Assembly (NCBI GenBank): GCA_002787235.1
Contig: PCWG01000018.1
Span: 67,626-102,411 of the forward strand
Source of the DNA: Nitrospinae bacterium CG11_big_fil_rev_8_21_14_0_20_45_15
Lineage (GTDB): Bacteria; Nitrospinota; Nitrospinia; Nitrospinales; VA-1
Reading direction: 5' to 3'
DNA length: 34,786 nucleotides
Part shown: one piece after another, positions 15,909-26,100 of the stretch
Layout: each line of letters opens with the position of its first letter
How positions within the stretch are numbered: position 1 is the stretch's first letter
Translations under genes and position numbers: made by a program
Notes under the pieces: generated by a model
Databases searched by the model: none
Told to the model about the DNA's origin: nothing
What the model saw: only the letters and a program-made list of their open reading frames with translations

Positions 15909-16694
15909 CTATTTTGATGCTTTCTTGTTTCTTGAGGTTTTGGGGTAATCGAGTCTGGCCTGCTTTGTGAACACACCCTTGGGGAACTGTTTGAATAGTT
16001 CATCAAATGTTTTTTTGGCGGCCTCGAAATTTTGTTCCTTCAAATAAGATTCACCCAGCATGTATAGAGCTTCTTCAACGAATTTTTGATTGGGGTATTC
16101 TTTTAATACACCTTCCAATCTTAAAATAGAGGCTTGAAAGGACTGAGTTCGGAAATAAAATTTGCCAATTTCAAACATGTTTGTCGCCAGAGTTTCCTTT
16201 GATTTTTCCAGCTTTTTTTTAGATTCCGCAACGTATTTGCTATCAGGGAAGGTGCTGATAAGCAGTTCAAATCCTCTAATGGCTTTTTGTGTGTGCGTTT
16301 GGTCTCTGGAAGCAACGTCCATCTGCCGAAAATCGCACATGGATGCATAAAAAAAAGCGCGGTCTGCATATTTGTGTGCCGGGTGTTGTTGTGTGAATCG
16401 CATGTATTGAAATTTTGCTTCTTCAAATTCTTCATCGTTATAATGGACATCTCCCAACAACATGAGGGCACTGATGCGCTCTTGGCTGTTGGGGTACTCT
16501 TCCAGCAGTTGCTGAAATGCTTCGATGGCTTCAGTCGACTGATGACTTTTGGCTAATTCTTTCCCTTTTTGTAGAAGCTTGTCAGGTGGGAGATTAAAAC
16601 GTGATTTGGTTGAAGTGCACCCCCAACTCGACAGAAGTGTGAAAATAAATGCAATTGGCAAAACAAAGGATGATAATAATCGTACAATTTTCAT
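15909..16694 (-). CDS. bamD: Outer membrane assembly lipoprotein BamD
   Basis: The protein has 261 residues with a lipoprotein signal (hydrophobic run then LLSSWGC, lipidated Cys near residue 26). Five TPR-like repeats follow: LLQKGKELAKSHQSTEAIEAF, ALMLLGDVHYNDEEFEEAKF, HKYADRAFFYASMCDF, MFEIGKFYFRTQSFQASI and ALYMLGESYLKEQNFEAAKK. Size and repeat layout fit BamD/YfiO, the essential BAM subunit that inserts beta-barrels. It heads a minus-strand run with the sigma factor and plsY. A divergent exbB-type gene lies 144 bases upstream. Confidence 0.88.
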   Translation of the reverse strand: MKIVRLLSSFVLPIAFIFTLLSSWGCTSTKSRFNLPPDKLLQKGKELAKSHQSTEAIEAFQQLLEEYPNSQERISALMLLGDVHYNDEEFEEAKFQYMRFTQQHPAHKYADRAFFYASMCDFRQMDVASRDQTHTQKAIRGFELLISTFPDSKYVAESKKKLEKSKETLATNMFEIGKFYFRTQSFQASILRLEGVLKEYPNQKFVEEALYMLGESYLKEQNFEAAKKTFDELFKQFPKGVFTKQARLDYPKTSRNKKASK

Positions 16695-16773
16695 GGTGAC
16701 TCACTGAGATGAATAAAGTCCTATTATATAGGATTGAGAAGGCTACAACAAAGAATAGATAGATCGTTTGGGT

Positions 16774-16803
16774 TTGCTATGCACAATTTCTTCATGTTAT
16801 AAC
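16774..16803 (+). promoter_or_regulatory. Promoter of exbB-exbD
   Basis: TTGCTA (16774-16779), 18-base spacer, TATAAC (16798-16803) with an extended -10 TG. It is in the divergent gap between bamD and exbB, about 35 bases before the ATG. Confidence 0.5.
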
Positions 16804-16837
16804 AAGGTCTTAACTGTGGGCATTCTTGGGAACTAAT

Positions 16838-17659
16838 ATGTTTTTAAAAATTATAATTGGTTTTATTGGGATTTCCCTATTTGTTTTGGGGAATTCTTCA
16901 GCGGCAATGGCGGCGGATGAAGTCGCTTCCTGGGGGCTTCTTGCTGTGATGGAGAAGGGTGGTTTTATGATGTATCCCATCATTTTTTGTTCTGTTTTGA
17001 TGGTGGGCATCTCCTTTGAAAGAGCTTATAGCCTGCGTCGTTCAAATATTATCAATTCTGAGTTCCTCAATAACGTCCGAGAGCATTGGGATTGGAAAGA
17101 TATCCAGCTAGGGCTCCGTTTGTGCAGTGCCCACGACAATTCCCTTTCCCGTGTTCTAAAGGCAGGATTGCTCCGTTTCGGCGGTCGTCTGGATGAGATC
17201 GAAGGTGCGATTGAAGGGGCGGGTCAGCATGAGGCGTCCTTGATGAATTCCAACTTGAGAGTGCTTGGAGCGGTCGCAAACATCACTCCGATGATGGGTC
17301 TATTGGGAACAGTTTTTGGCATGATCAAGGCCTTTAATGTTATTTCTCAAAGTGGAACGGGGAACCCTGGGTTGGTCGCAAGTGGTATTTCTGAGGCATT
17401 GATCACGACTGCGGCGGGCATGGTTGTAGGAATCCCAGCGTTGGCTCTCTATCATTATTTCCGGGGCAAAATTGATCGCTATGTCTTTGAAATGGAAGAA
17501 ATTTCATTTCAGCTGGTGGAAGAGTTGTCGTATGAGGCGGCGCAACAAAAAATGCCAAATTCCAAAAAACGTCCCGTTAAAACACCTCCTCCGATTACGC
17601 CAATGAGCAAGAGGAAACCCCAAACTGAACCGTCTAAAGCCGTCGAAACGGCAGAATGA
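16838..17659 (+). CDS. ExbB/TolQ/MotA-type proton channel protein with signal peptide
   Basis: The protein has 273 residues from the ATG at 16838, which follows TTGGGA at normal spacing; a TTG at 16826 would add four residues before the hydrophobic signal and is less likely. An N-terminal signal-like helix (IIIGFIGISLFVLG, cut near AAMAAD) precedes the first TolQ helix (YPIIFCSVLMVGISFERAYSL). The MotA_ExbB domain follows with LRVLGAVANITPMMGLLGTV, FGMIKAF and SEALITTAAGMVVGIPALALY. The tail is Pro/Lys-rich. ExbB and ExbD use the proton gradient to drive TonB-like or Tol-like partners. The exbD gene starts 6 bases after the stop. No TonB or Tol gene follows. Confidence 0.88.
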   Translation: MFLKIIIGFIGISLFVLGNSSAAMAADEVASWGLLAVMEKGGFMMYPIIFCSVLMVGISFERAYSLRRSNIINSEFLNNVREHWDWKDIQLGLRLCSAHDNSLSRVLKAGLLRFGGRLDEIEGAIEGAGQHEASLMNSNLRVLGAVANITPMMGLLGTVFGMIKAFNVISQSGTGNPGLVASGISEALITTAAGMVVGIPALALYHYFRGKIDRYVFEMEEISFQLVEELSYEAAQQKMPNSKKRPVKTPPPITPMSKRKPQTEPSKAVETAE

Positions 17660-17665
17660 TTACAA

Positions 17666-18064
17666 GTGCAATTTCGTAGGGAAGATGAGGATAATTTTGC
17701 ACTCGATCTCACTCCTTTGATCGATGTTGTTTTCCTGTTGCTCATATTTTTTATGGTCTCAACGGTATTCGTTGATTTTAACCGGCGCATGGATTTGACT
17801 TTGCCCTCTTCGAAATCGTCGTCTTCGGAGGACCCCGGGAAGGTATTGACGATTGAGTTGACTGCCGATCAAAAAATGTTTTTTCAGGGGACTCAAATCT
17901 CAATTTCACAACTTGAATCTAAACTTAGAGCCGTCATCAAAGCCGGGGGAAAAAAATCGGCTGTAGTAAGAGCGGACAAGGGACTTTCGTTTGGGAAAGT
18001 CATCGAAGTTATGGGAATTTTGAGAGCAGAAAAAATTGAGGATATCAGCGTCGCAGTGAAATGA
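17666..18064 (+). CDS. ExbD/TolR-type proton channel subunit
   Basis: A 132-residue protein starts at GTG 17666. It has one N-terminal helix containing the functional aspartate: LTPLIDVVFLLLIFFMVST. The periplasmic ExbD domain follows (DLTLPSSKS, VLTIELTADQKMFFQGTQIS, KKSAVVRADKGLSFGKVIEVM). The protein is typical in size for ExbD. It is transcribed with the ExbB gene. It ends 29 bases before the stop of the convergent small orphan gene; no clear terminator is visible. Confidence 0.92.
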   Translation: MQFRREDEDNFALDLTPLIDVVFLLLIFFMVSTVFVDFNRRMDLTLPSSKSSSSEDPGKVLTIELTADQKMFFQGTQISISQLESKLRAVIKAGGKKSAVVRADKGLSFGKVIEVMGILRAEKIEDISVAVK

Positions 18065-18093
18065 GCTTTATGATCTTTGCCGTTGCATTAGGA

Positions 18094-18390
18094 TTAGCGG
18101 CGTAGCAATTGAGCTCTGCGGTTCTTTAGGACAATCCATTCATTCATCTTCCGAATTTCCTTAAGGGTCAAAATTGCCAGCACAGATTCAGGGGTGGAGT
18201 GATCTTCGTCGTTGATGACGACGCAGTAATTTCTATCTATGTAAGCGGCGACATGTGCTTTGAATTGGGGTAACTCAAACAACTCTGCAAATACGGCTTT
18301 ATTATATTCAGGGTCGGCATTGCCTGACTCAAATTTGTCGAGTTTGGAGCTCAATTTATTTTGAAATTTTGCCTGGATTACAATGGCCAT
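18094..18390 (-). CDS. Hypothetical small protein (98 residues)
   Basis: I do not recognise this family. The frame starts MAIVIQAKFQNKLSSKLDKF and ends in a basic tail (RRAQLLRR). It is mixed alpha/beta in appearance, with AYIDRNYCVVINDEDH in the middle and no signal peptide or membrane helix. A weak AGAGGACC sits before the ATG at 18390. It lies between the convergent exbD gene and the divergent aminopeptidase gene. Moderate composition and a clean start support it as a real gene. Confidence 0.6.
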   Translation of the reverse strand: MAIVIQAKFQNKLSSKLDKFESGNADPEYNKAVFAELFELPQFKAHVAAYIDRNYCVVINDEDHSTPESVLAILTLKEIRKMNEWIVLKNRRAQLLRR

Positions 18391-18539
18391 AAAAAGGTCC
18401 TCTGTTTTATCTTCCAGAAATAAAAACGCCTTATTTAACTGTTATCATAACACTTTTATCTGAGCCAATGAATTCGAAATCATAGATGAAGTTTTTTTCT
18501 GATTCTAAGATTAAGATACCTTGTGAAAGGGGATACGAT

Positions 18540-19844
18540 TTGAATAAAGATTCATCTCAATCAAAAATTTGTGCACGCGAGCTTTTGAGCTATATAGATA
18601 AGGCTCCAACCCAGTTTCATGCGGTTGCGGTGAGTGCTGAAATTTTAGAAACAAATGGTTTTCAACGGTTGTATGAAAAGGATGCCTGGAAATTGACACC
18701 GGGTGGCAAGTACTACGTTGTGCGAAACAGTTCATCGTTAATTGCATTTTTGTTGGGGACCGAGGAGATAGAAAGTGCGGGTTTCCATATTATCGGCGCA
18801 CATACTGATAGCCCTAACTTGAGACTGAAGCCCAATCCAGAGTATGAAAAATCGGGCTATGGGCAACTGGGTGTCGAAACTTATGGCGGGGTCTTGCTTG
18901 CTTCGTGGTTGGATCGGGATTTGTCTTTGGCCGGGCGCGTCTTTGTTCAAAATGAAGAGGGTGGGCCGTGTGAAAAACTGGTCTGCTTCGAAAATCCTCT
19001 ATTGAGAATTTCGCAATTGGCGATCCATTTGAATAGAAACGTAAATGAAAATGGACTGATTCTCAATAAACAAACCCATCTCCCTCCCATTTTTACTATG
19101 GCAGGTGGTTCCTCAAAGTCAAATCTCAATCAATTGCTCGCGGGTCGTTTGCAATGTGAAACCGATCAAATTGTGGGTTACGATTTGGCCTTGTACGACA
19201 CACAAAAGGGATCTTTGGGCGGTCTCAATGAAGAATTCATATTCACTTCCCGACAGGATGACCTGGCCTCTTGCCATGCGGGTTTGAAGGCGTTGGTAGA
19301 TTCTCCTGAGAGCACGAAATCCACACGGGTTCTGGCTTTGCATGACCACGAAGAAGTAGGGAGTGCTTCCGCGCAAGGTGCAGAATCACTATTCTTAAAA
19401 GATGTTTTGGAAAGAATTGTAGGCAGTTCAAAACCACGTGAAGATTTTTTTAGAGCACTGTCACAGTCCTTCTGTATATCAGCGGACATGGCTCATGCAG
19501 TTCATCCCAACTATTCAGACTTGCATGATATTCGGCATATGCCAATCGTGAATCAAGGACCAGTGCTCAAGATGAACGTGAATCAGAAATATGCGACCGA
19601 TGGCGCAACGGGAATGTTTTTTGAAAATTTATGTAAAGATGTTGAAATTCCCTTGCAAAAATTTGTCATCCGCTCGGACCTTATGTGTGGAAGCACGATC
19701 GGCCCCATCTCTGCGACCAATCTTGGAATTCAGACCGTGGATGTTGGCAATCCAATGCTGTCGATGCATTCTATCCGGGAAATGTCCGGGACTGCAGATC
19801 ACGCGAGCATGGTTACTGTTTTCAAACATTTTTATTCAATTTGA
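18540..19844 (+). CDS. M18 family aminopeptidase (aspartyl aminopeptidase-like)
   Basis: The frame is open from ATG 18486, but I choose TTG 18540 (434 residues). AAAGGGG lies just before it, and the protein then begins at the usual point of the family (KICARELLSYIDKAPTQFHAV). Motifs of M18 are GAHTDSPNLRLKP, DRQDDL-like SRQDDLASCHAGL, LHDHEEVGSASAQGA, ISADMAHAVHPNYSD, and GTADHASM near the end. These give the two-zinc site of M18 enzymes, which release N-terminal Asp/Glu or other residues from peptides in the cytoplasm. The length fits the family (420-460). It appears to be a single-gene unit. The exact specificity cannot be read. Confidence 0.93.
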   Translation: MNKDSSQSKICARELLSYIDKAPTQFHAVAVSAEILETNGFQRLYEKDAWKLTPGGKYYVVRNSSSLIAFLLGTEEIESAGFHIIGAHTDSPNLRLKPNPEYEKSGYGQLGVETYGGVLLASWLDRDLSLAGRVFVQNEEGGPCEKLVCFENPLLRISQLAIHLNRNVNENGLILNKQTHLPPIFTMAGGSSKSNLNQLLAGRLQCETDQIVGYDLALYDTQKGSLGGLNEEFIFTSRQDDLASCHAGLKALVDSPESTKSTRVLALHDHEEVGSASAQGAESLFLKDVLERIVGSSKPREDFFRALSQSFCISADMAHAVHPNYSDLHDIRHMPIVNQGPVLKMNVNQKYATDGATGMFFENLCKDVEIPLQKFVIRSDLMCGSTIGPISATNLGIQTVDVGNPMLSMHSIREMSGTADHASMVTVFKHFYSI

Positions 19845-19884
19845 ATAATCGAGATTTTTCAAAAGCAATTATTGATGACGACTT

Positions 19885-20496
19885 TTAGTTGACCTGCTGA
19901 AAATCGTTTTCCCATTTTTGAGCAAGGGTTTTTGCTTTTGAAATTTCTTCAGGCGACATGATTTCTTCGAGTTCCTTCTCGGTTTTGGTAGCCATTCGGT
20001 AACCTTTTTTGCTTGCCAGATGGAGCCATTTGTAAGCTTTGATATAGTCCTGGGGAATGCCATCGCCCAGATAATAAAACATTCCCAGGCTGTGTTGAGC
20101 ATTTATAAAACCGTGCTCTGCAGATTTTTTGTACCACTTCAGTGTTTCTTGTTTGTCTTTGGGAAACAGGCCCCTCCCTCGATAGTAGAGAAAACCTACA
20201 TAATATTCTGCCTCAGGATAACCCTGACTGGCAGACAAAGTCAGCCATTTCGCAGATTCCATTTCATCCACTTCGACATCCGTTCCGGGCATTCCCTGAT
20301 AAACAGTTGCTAACGCATATTGAGCTTCGGCGTTGCCTTGATGGGCCAGTTCCTTGATTATAAAAACAAAAGTTTTGGGATCTTTATTTCTATAAGCCTG
20401 CTTCGCTCTTTCGAGTTCCCCATTTGCGTCTGCAAAAGTCTGGTTTGTGATACCCACTAAAAGAGCTATTGTCAAAAATGCGGCCCATGGTTTCAT
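19885..20496 (-). CDS. Secreted Sel1-repeat (TPR-like) protein
   Basis: The frame opens at 20583, but the Met at 20496 is chosen because GGAG sits 7 bases upstream and the protein then begins with a signal peptide (MKPWAAFLTIALLVG, cut near FADANG). The 203-residue product has Sel1-like repeats: GNAEAQYALATVYQGMPG, YPEAEYYVGFLYYRGRGLFP, and INAQHSLGMFYYLGDGIP. These form solenoids for protein contacts in the periplasm. It lies 76 bases after the MoxR-type gene and may be the last gene of that operon. Confidence 0.82.
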   Translation of the reverse strand: MKPWAAFLTIALLVGITNQTFADANGELERAKQAYRNKDPKTFVFIIKELAHQGNAEAQYALATVYQGMPGTDVEVDEMESAKWLTLSASQGYPEAEYYVGFLYYRGRGLFPKDKQETLKWYKKSAEHGFINAQHSLGMFYYLGDGIPQDYIKAYKWLHLASKKGYRMATKTEKELEEIMSPEEISKAKTLAQKWENDFQQVN

Positions 20497-20572
20497 TTTT
20501 GTACTCCAGTAAGATGCGCTCAAGTCCGGCGCAGTCGGTTTAAACATTGTCATCGTGCGTTCGCTGAGACCG

Positions 20573-21562
20573 TTACCTTTCATTAACCCAGGCGAGGAGT
20601 TTGTCTACGATATCTGCCGACGTGATATTTTCCGCTTCGGCTTTAAAATTTAAAATGATGCGATGTTCCAGTGTTTGTCGGGCGATGCTTTTGATATCCG
20701 CAATCGATACCGTCGTTCGATTGTCGAGCAAGGCTTTTGCTTTGGCTCCTAAAAGCAGGTACTGAGAGGCACGGGGACCCGCACCCCAATCGACCCATTC
20801 CTTGATAAAGTCAGGAGCCGTACCATTTTCACCCGGGCGGGTCGCCTGGGTCAGGCGCACGGCGTATTGCGCGACATGATCGGATACGGGCACGCGTGGA
20901 ATCAGGTTTTGGAAATTTTGGATTTCCTCTGCATTCAATACGATTTCCAGTTTGGGATGCTCGCCCGAGGTGGTAGAAAGTGCGATCTCAACTTCTTGCT
21001 CATAACTGGGGTAGGGCACATTGATGAGGAACATGAATCGGTCGAGTTGCGCTTCGGGTAGTGGATAAGTGCCTTCGTGCTCGATCGGATTCTGCGTGGC
21101 AAACACAAGAAAAGGGGGTGCCAGATCGTAAGTGGTACCGCCCACCGTCACCTGTTTTTCCTGCATGGCCTGAAGCAGTGCCGCCTGTGTTTTAGGGGGT
21201 GTGCGATTGATTTCATCGGCCAGAATGATATTTGAAAAAATAGGCCCTTTGATGAATCGAAAAGAACGACCTTTGCCAGAACCATCATCATAGAGAATTT
21301 CGGTTCCCGTTATGTCTGAAGGCATCAAGTCGGGTGTGAATTGAATCCGGCTGAATTTAAGATTGAGAACTTGAGCGATGGATCGCATCAGCAAGGTTTT
21401 GGCCAAACCGGGGACGCCAACGAACAGACAATGACCGTTGCATAAAAGGGCGATGAATAAATTTTCGATGACTTCCTCTTGACCGATGATGATCTTGCGA
21501 AGTTCCTGTGAGACTTTTTCCTTGGCGCGCAATAACTCCTGCGCTTTTTCGAGGTCGTCCAT
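20573..21562 (-). CDS. MoxR family AAA+ ATPase
   Basis: The protein has 329 residues with an AAA+ core: Walker A GVPGLAKT at 49-56, Walker B ILADEINR, the MoxR insertion PPKTQAALLQAMQEKQVT, NPIEHEGTYPLPEAQLDRFM and sensor 2 near WGAGPRASQYLL. MoxR ATPases are chaperone-like and usually act with VWA or DUF58 proteins to mature envelope or enzyme complexes. Here the gene follows the gluzincin-like TPR gene by 46 bases, and there is no DUF58 or VWA gene beside it. CAAAGGAATC provides a ribosome site. Confidence 0.95.
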   Translation of the reverse strand: MDDLEKAQELLRAKEKVSQELRKIIIGQEEVIENLFIALLCNGHCLFVGVPGLAKTLLMRSIAQVLNLKFSRIQFTPDLMPSDITGTEILYDDGSGKGRSFRFIKGPIFSNIILADEINRTPPKTQAALLQAMQEKQVTVGGTTYDLAPPFLVFATQNPIEHEGTYPLPEAQLDRFMFLINVPYPSYEQEVEIALSTTSGEHPKLEIVLNAEEIQNFQNLIPRVPVSDHVAQYAVRLTQATRPGENGTAPDFIKEWVDWGAGPRASQYLLLGAKAKALLDNRTTVSIADIKSIARQTLEHRIILNFKAEAENITSADIVDKLLAWVNER

Positions 21563-21608
21563 TAATAGATTCCTTTGTGATTTTTCTGATGAGCCTGTGT
21601 TGTCCGAG

Positions 21609-23171
21609 TCATTTTATATGACGACGGAGTTGTTCTTGAAATTCTTTTTTATCCGACAATCCCTGCTTCGTATAAATTTGAATCAAACGATCGTAAACAA
21701 TCGGATTGAACGGATTGACGCGTTGAGCTTCTTCAAAAAACTTTTGCGCTTGTGGATAACGCTGGGATTGCAGGTAGGTCTCTCCCAGGTTGAGTAAGGT
21801 CGTATGAAAATGAGGATAGTGCTTTAAACTTTTCATCAAAAGAGCTTCGGCCTGATCGTTTTTTCCGGTTCTCAAATAAGTTCCTGCAAGCTTGTTGTAC
21901 ACAATGGGATTGAGTGTTTCGGCCTCATTGACGGCTTTCTCATATTCTAGAACAGCGGCTTCAACGAAGTTTCTCGATTTCAGAATATCTGCAAGAAAAA
22001 CCAGATCGCGCGTGCGTTTTTCTTCTATTTCCAGATAAGCGGCTTCTTCGGAATCCTGCCCGCCTTTTTTGAATTTTGAGGTCAAGGTCTTATGACCCGG
22101 AATAAAACTCAGATTGAGTTTTCGTATGCGCTTTTTCCAATTATCCTGAAACTCTGACAATGAAGTACCGAGAGCGATCTCAAGCGTCGATTGAAAATCA
22201 TTCCCTTGTGCGAGCTGGGTCAATAGCTGAGACAGAAAAGAGTCCCCTTTCAACTCGGCGATGTATTCCATCATCGTAGAAACTTCAGCGTAGGCGAGTT
22301 GCACGTCCTCGGCAGATTTGAGCTTGGCAAGAGACGGCATCATGTTTTCCAACGGAATGTAATAATCATGCTGGAAAGCACCGGCGAGAACCGTTTCCAT
22401 GATAGGGCTCAGATAATGCTTTTCATCACGCCAGCGAGTTTCCAGGAATTTTGCGGCACCTTCATGGAGCCATAAGGGGAAACGGTTCCGACTCTTTCGT
22501 GTCAGCAGATAATGCACGAATTCGTGGCTCAAAGTATCGAGCCAGTTGTATCCCCGCACCAGATAGCGAGGAGAGATGATCATGATGCGGTTGTATTTGC
22601 AAAGAGCGACCGTGCCCGAAGTTTCTATATCCTGCAAGGTCAAAGGCGATACGCGCGACAGGGCTTCCCTGCCGGGATAAATTTCGATCACGACCTTTGC
22701 GCCGGGGTGAAAATCCAGAATGTCGCCAAGCACCTTGTAGGACTTCTCCAAAGCTTCTTCGGCGAAGGGTAGCAAAACTTCATCCGAACCTTCCGGATAT
22801 CTGAAAATAAAATGTTCGGATTCCCGGGTGACGAAATGCTCGGTGACTTGCAGCGTTTCTTTTGCCATCATTTTGAATTCAGTGACCTCTTGATGAGAGC
22901 CTCCCACATGCTTCAAACGATCCACAGCCAGGGCATAATTGCTCTTGAAAAAATCGATGCGTGCCAGCAGGAAATGCGCGTCGCCGGATTCGGGAAATTT
23001 TTCTAAAAGGGACAATGCCAGTTTTTCAGCCTGTTCGATATCCCAATCATTGATCAATTCATGTCCCGTGTAGACCTGATCGGGGACGGGCATTATTTCT
23101 GCGTCAACCGTGTGAGTCAGCGCAGAAAACAAAAATAGGCTGATGAATAAAAAAAACGGAATCGACTTCAC
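21609..23171 (-). CDS. Secreted MA-type (gluzincin) peptidase with TPR tail
   Basis: The protein has 520 residues with a signal peptide (KSIPFFLFISLFLFSALTH, cut near VDA). Residues 35-100 include a TPR-like stretch. Residues 115-350 resemble peptidase MA: HEFVH at 216-220 supplies two zinc ligands and the catalytic Glu, and HEGAAKFLE at 236-244 supplies the third ligand. TPR repeats follow at about 400-510 (YNKLAGTYLRTGKNDQAEAL, LLNLGETYLQSQRYPQAQKF). It would act in the periplasm. It overlaps the upstream large gene by 4 bases and precedes moxR. The zinc site is intact, so activity is likely; substrates are unknown. Confidence 0.85.
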   Translation of the reverse strand: MKSIPFFLFISLFLFSALTHTVDAEIMPVPDQVYTGHELINDWDIEQAEKLALSLLEKFPESGDAHFLLARIDFFKSNYALAVDRLKHVGGSHQEVTEFKMMAKETLQVTEHFVTRESEHFIFRYPEGSDEVLLPFAEEALEKSYKVLGDILDFHPGAKVVIEIYPGREALSRVSPLTLQDIETSGTVALCKYNRIMIISPRYLVRGYNWLDTLSHEFVHYLLTRKSRNRFPLWLHEGAAKFLETRWRDEKHYLSPIMETVLAGAFQHDYYIPLENMMPSLAKLKSAEDVQLAYAEVSTMMEYIAELKGDSFLSQLLTQLAQGNDFQSTLEIALGTSLSEFQDNWKKRIRKLNLSFIPGHKTLTSKFKKGGQDSEEAAYLEIEEKRTRDLVFLADILKSRNFVEAAVLEYEKAVNEAETLNPIVYNKLAGTYLRTGKNDQAEALLMKSLKHYPHFHTTLLNLGETYLQSQRYPQAQKFFEEAQRVNPFNPIVYDRLIQIYTKQGLSDKKEFQEQLRRHIK

Positions 23172-26100
23172 TTGACCAGTTCCTTGTAATATTCCATCAC
23201 TCTGCGTTCGTAGGATTGCGGCGTGAATTTTTTCATCGCGTCCATAATATCTTCTCGAAATTCCTGTGGAGCTTTGTATTGATCCTCAGAGGGAAGAAGC
23301 ACTTTTTCTTTTTCCATACGCGGTGACCCGCCTCTTTGCTGATCTTTTGCCCGACCGGTTCCCAACTTCATTGGCGAATTACGACCGCCTTGTTTGCCCG
23401 GCTCTTCGCCTCCCTTTTTCATTTCCTCAAGCATTTCTTTGGTTTTTTTGAGTCCATTGAGAGCTTTGCGGCCGGAAGAAACACTGCTGTTGACATCGGG
23501 TTCCTTTAAATCATCGCTGGTTTGTTTCATGTCGCGACTGGTTTGTTCCATTTGTCTTGCGAGTTCGGGAGGTATCGTCGGATTGTCGCGATTCATCTCG
23601 GCAAAACGCTTGGCGATATCATCCGTATCTTTCCGCATTCCTTGTTGTCGCTGAGCCATTTCTTCCATTTGAGATTTATTTTCCGGCGTGAGACGCGATT
23701 GAAAATTTTCTTTCATGGCTCGTCCCAAAGTCCCAAGTTTTTTGGAAATTTCACTGTTGAGTCGGCTCACCTCTTTCAAGTCTTTGTCCAGTCGATCGGC
23801 GATGTCTTCTTTTCTGTTTCTGGAACTTCGCAAATTACTTTCTTGTCGGTAAATTTCAGGATAGATGTTTTGAAACTCACGATTGAATTCGTTGAGATCG
23901 GACAGCCGAGCTAATTCTTCCAGTGTTTCATACTGTTTTTGAATCGAAGGCAGAGATTTTCTGAATTGTTCGAAGGATCGTACGCGCAGAGAATCGATTT
24001 CACGCTCGATCTCCGAGTAGGCGTGTCGCGTTTCTCTCAATTGTTTAAAGTGTTCTTCTGAATTGCCTTTCAACTCCGCGTCGAGAGTTTTTTGCTGAAC
24101 GGATTTTAATTTTTCTTCAGTCAGGGCTTTCTCATCAAGCAGATCATCGAGTTTTTTGATCGTAGGATGCAATGATAGATAGTCTTTATCTTCTTTGAGA
24201 AGGGTCTGGATTTGTTCGACCAGTTGGCGCAATTCTTCAAAAAATGTATCCATCTCTTTTGAAAAAGACTCAGATTGGGCTTTTCGCAATTCCTGATTGA
24301 TGTCAGATGTTTGATCGAGAAGTTCTTTCTGTTTCTTTTCGAGAGACTCGATTTGATTGAAAGATTCTTCCAATTGTTTCATGATTTTTTGATCAATCAT
24401 TTCGTCCATTTCATTTCGAGCCTGTTCGAGCTGATGGGACATCGTTTGCAAATCCCGGGTCAATTCTTCCAACTCTTTCATTGCTTCTTCCATCTTGCCG
24501 TCCTTCGCCAGATCGGAAATACGATCCAGTGCGGCCGAGAGTTTTTCCATCTTGAGATGTTCGATGGCATTCTTATTTAAAAATTCGTCTGGACGAGACT
24601 GTGTCTGCTTGGCGAGTTGATCCATGATTTTCTGCAAGGTTTTTCGTATTTCATCCAACTGGGAGTTCAGCTCCGAAGGACTCGGTGGAGATTTTTTGTC
24701 CAGAATATTTTGAAATTCTTCTTTCAATGCTTCTGTCAATTCTTCAAGTTGGTTTTCCAAATCCATCACCTGTTCCATTTTCTGACGATTGGTCATTTTG
24801 ATGAGGAACAAGATGTCCCGCTCCAGTTGAGCGACCAGTCGCGAGTGGAGTGATCGATGCAGTGAATCATCCAATGAAATAGGCGTGGGTTTGTTGTTGA
24901 GAGGTTGTCGCATATCCGTGAGGGCACGGATATGTTCCTGACGCAATTCAGTGAGTCCCGAAATCAAATTGGCCATCAGGTTCAAATAGGACTGGGGAAA
25001 CCCTTCAATGACTTGGGAGCGTTCTAATATCGTTTGGGCAATGCCAATGCTTTCGACCATGTGATCGGTATTGCTGATAAAGAGTTTCTTCCATTTTTCA
25101 GGACCCCCGACCTGCTGATTCAATGCCACTCCGGTTACCAGATTGTCGGCCAGCAGAGCAATGAGAGATTCTATCAAATGATCCTGCAAGGCGATGATGT
25201 CCTGACGTTCCTTCTGCGAATCAAAAATGGTGAAGCGGTAACTTTCGGATTGACCGAGGTTGGGGCCCTGTACGTTGTCGATGTCCTTGACTTCAAGGTA
25301 ATACTGTACTTCGTCGCCCGAATGAAGATCCAGCGTTGCAAGGTCCCATAAATAATTGTCTTTATATTCTTTTTCCGGAACGCTGAGTTTTTTGATTGTG
25401 TTACGCACGATTTCGCCATTGATATGAGCCACCAGATCCACTTGAGCGATTCCATAGTCGTCGTTACTTTCATAGAACATTTTTATTTTATCATTATCAA
25501 AGTAGACGGGCTGAGGGTTGGATAGAAAAAGCATGATATAGGGAGCCCGGTCCTTTTCCAGCTCGATGGAAAATTTCTGTGGCAACAACTGCCGGTGACC
25601 GTTTTCGTCTCTCACCTGAATTTGATAAAACCCTTTTTTACGCACCAGAAAAGATCCGGTGAAAGATTCTTCATTTGCAGGTTGCATGGAGTAGGGGTCC
25701 TCTTCATTGACAATCAGCTCGGCACCTTGAACGTGAGGGAAAATCTTCGCGGTCAATACGACTTCGGTCCCCGGTAAGGCTGTCACCGAACCATCAGAAG
25801 GAGATTCCGTTTCGCTTTGTTTTTTTGTATAAGCGGGGAATTGAAAGCGTAGAGACATTTCCTCAATCGTATAAACTTTTTCTGGAACCGGAATGGGTGC
25901 CGAAGGGGACTCGTTTGCAGAGATTACGACATCTGCCAAATCGTCTGAAGATCGAAACCAGTTGGCATAACCCTGAGTCAAATAATCAGGGGCGGATATG
26001 ATAAGCACCAACCAAAGGCCCGCGACTCCCATCAGAATTTTTGTGGATCGAAGGGTGTCCGAACGGTCGAGAAAATCTTCTGGCTTCCACTGCTGAAGAG

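Noticed and set aside
20497-20583. N-terminal extension of the Sel1 protein
   Set aside because: It would place 29 polar residues before the signal peptide and overlap the moxR end; GGAG supports 20496.
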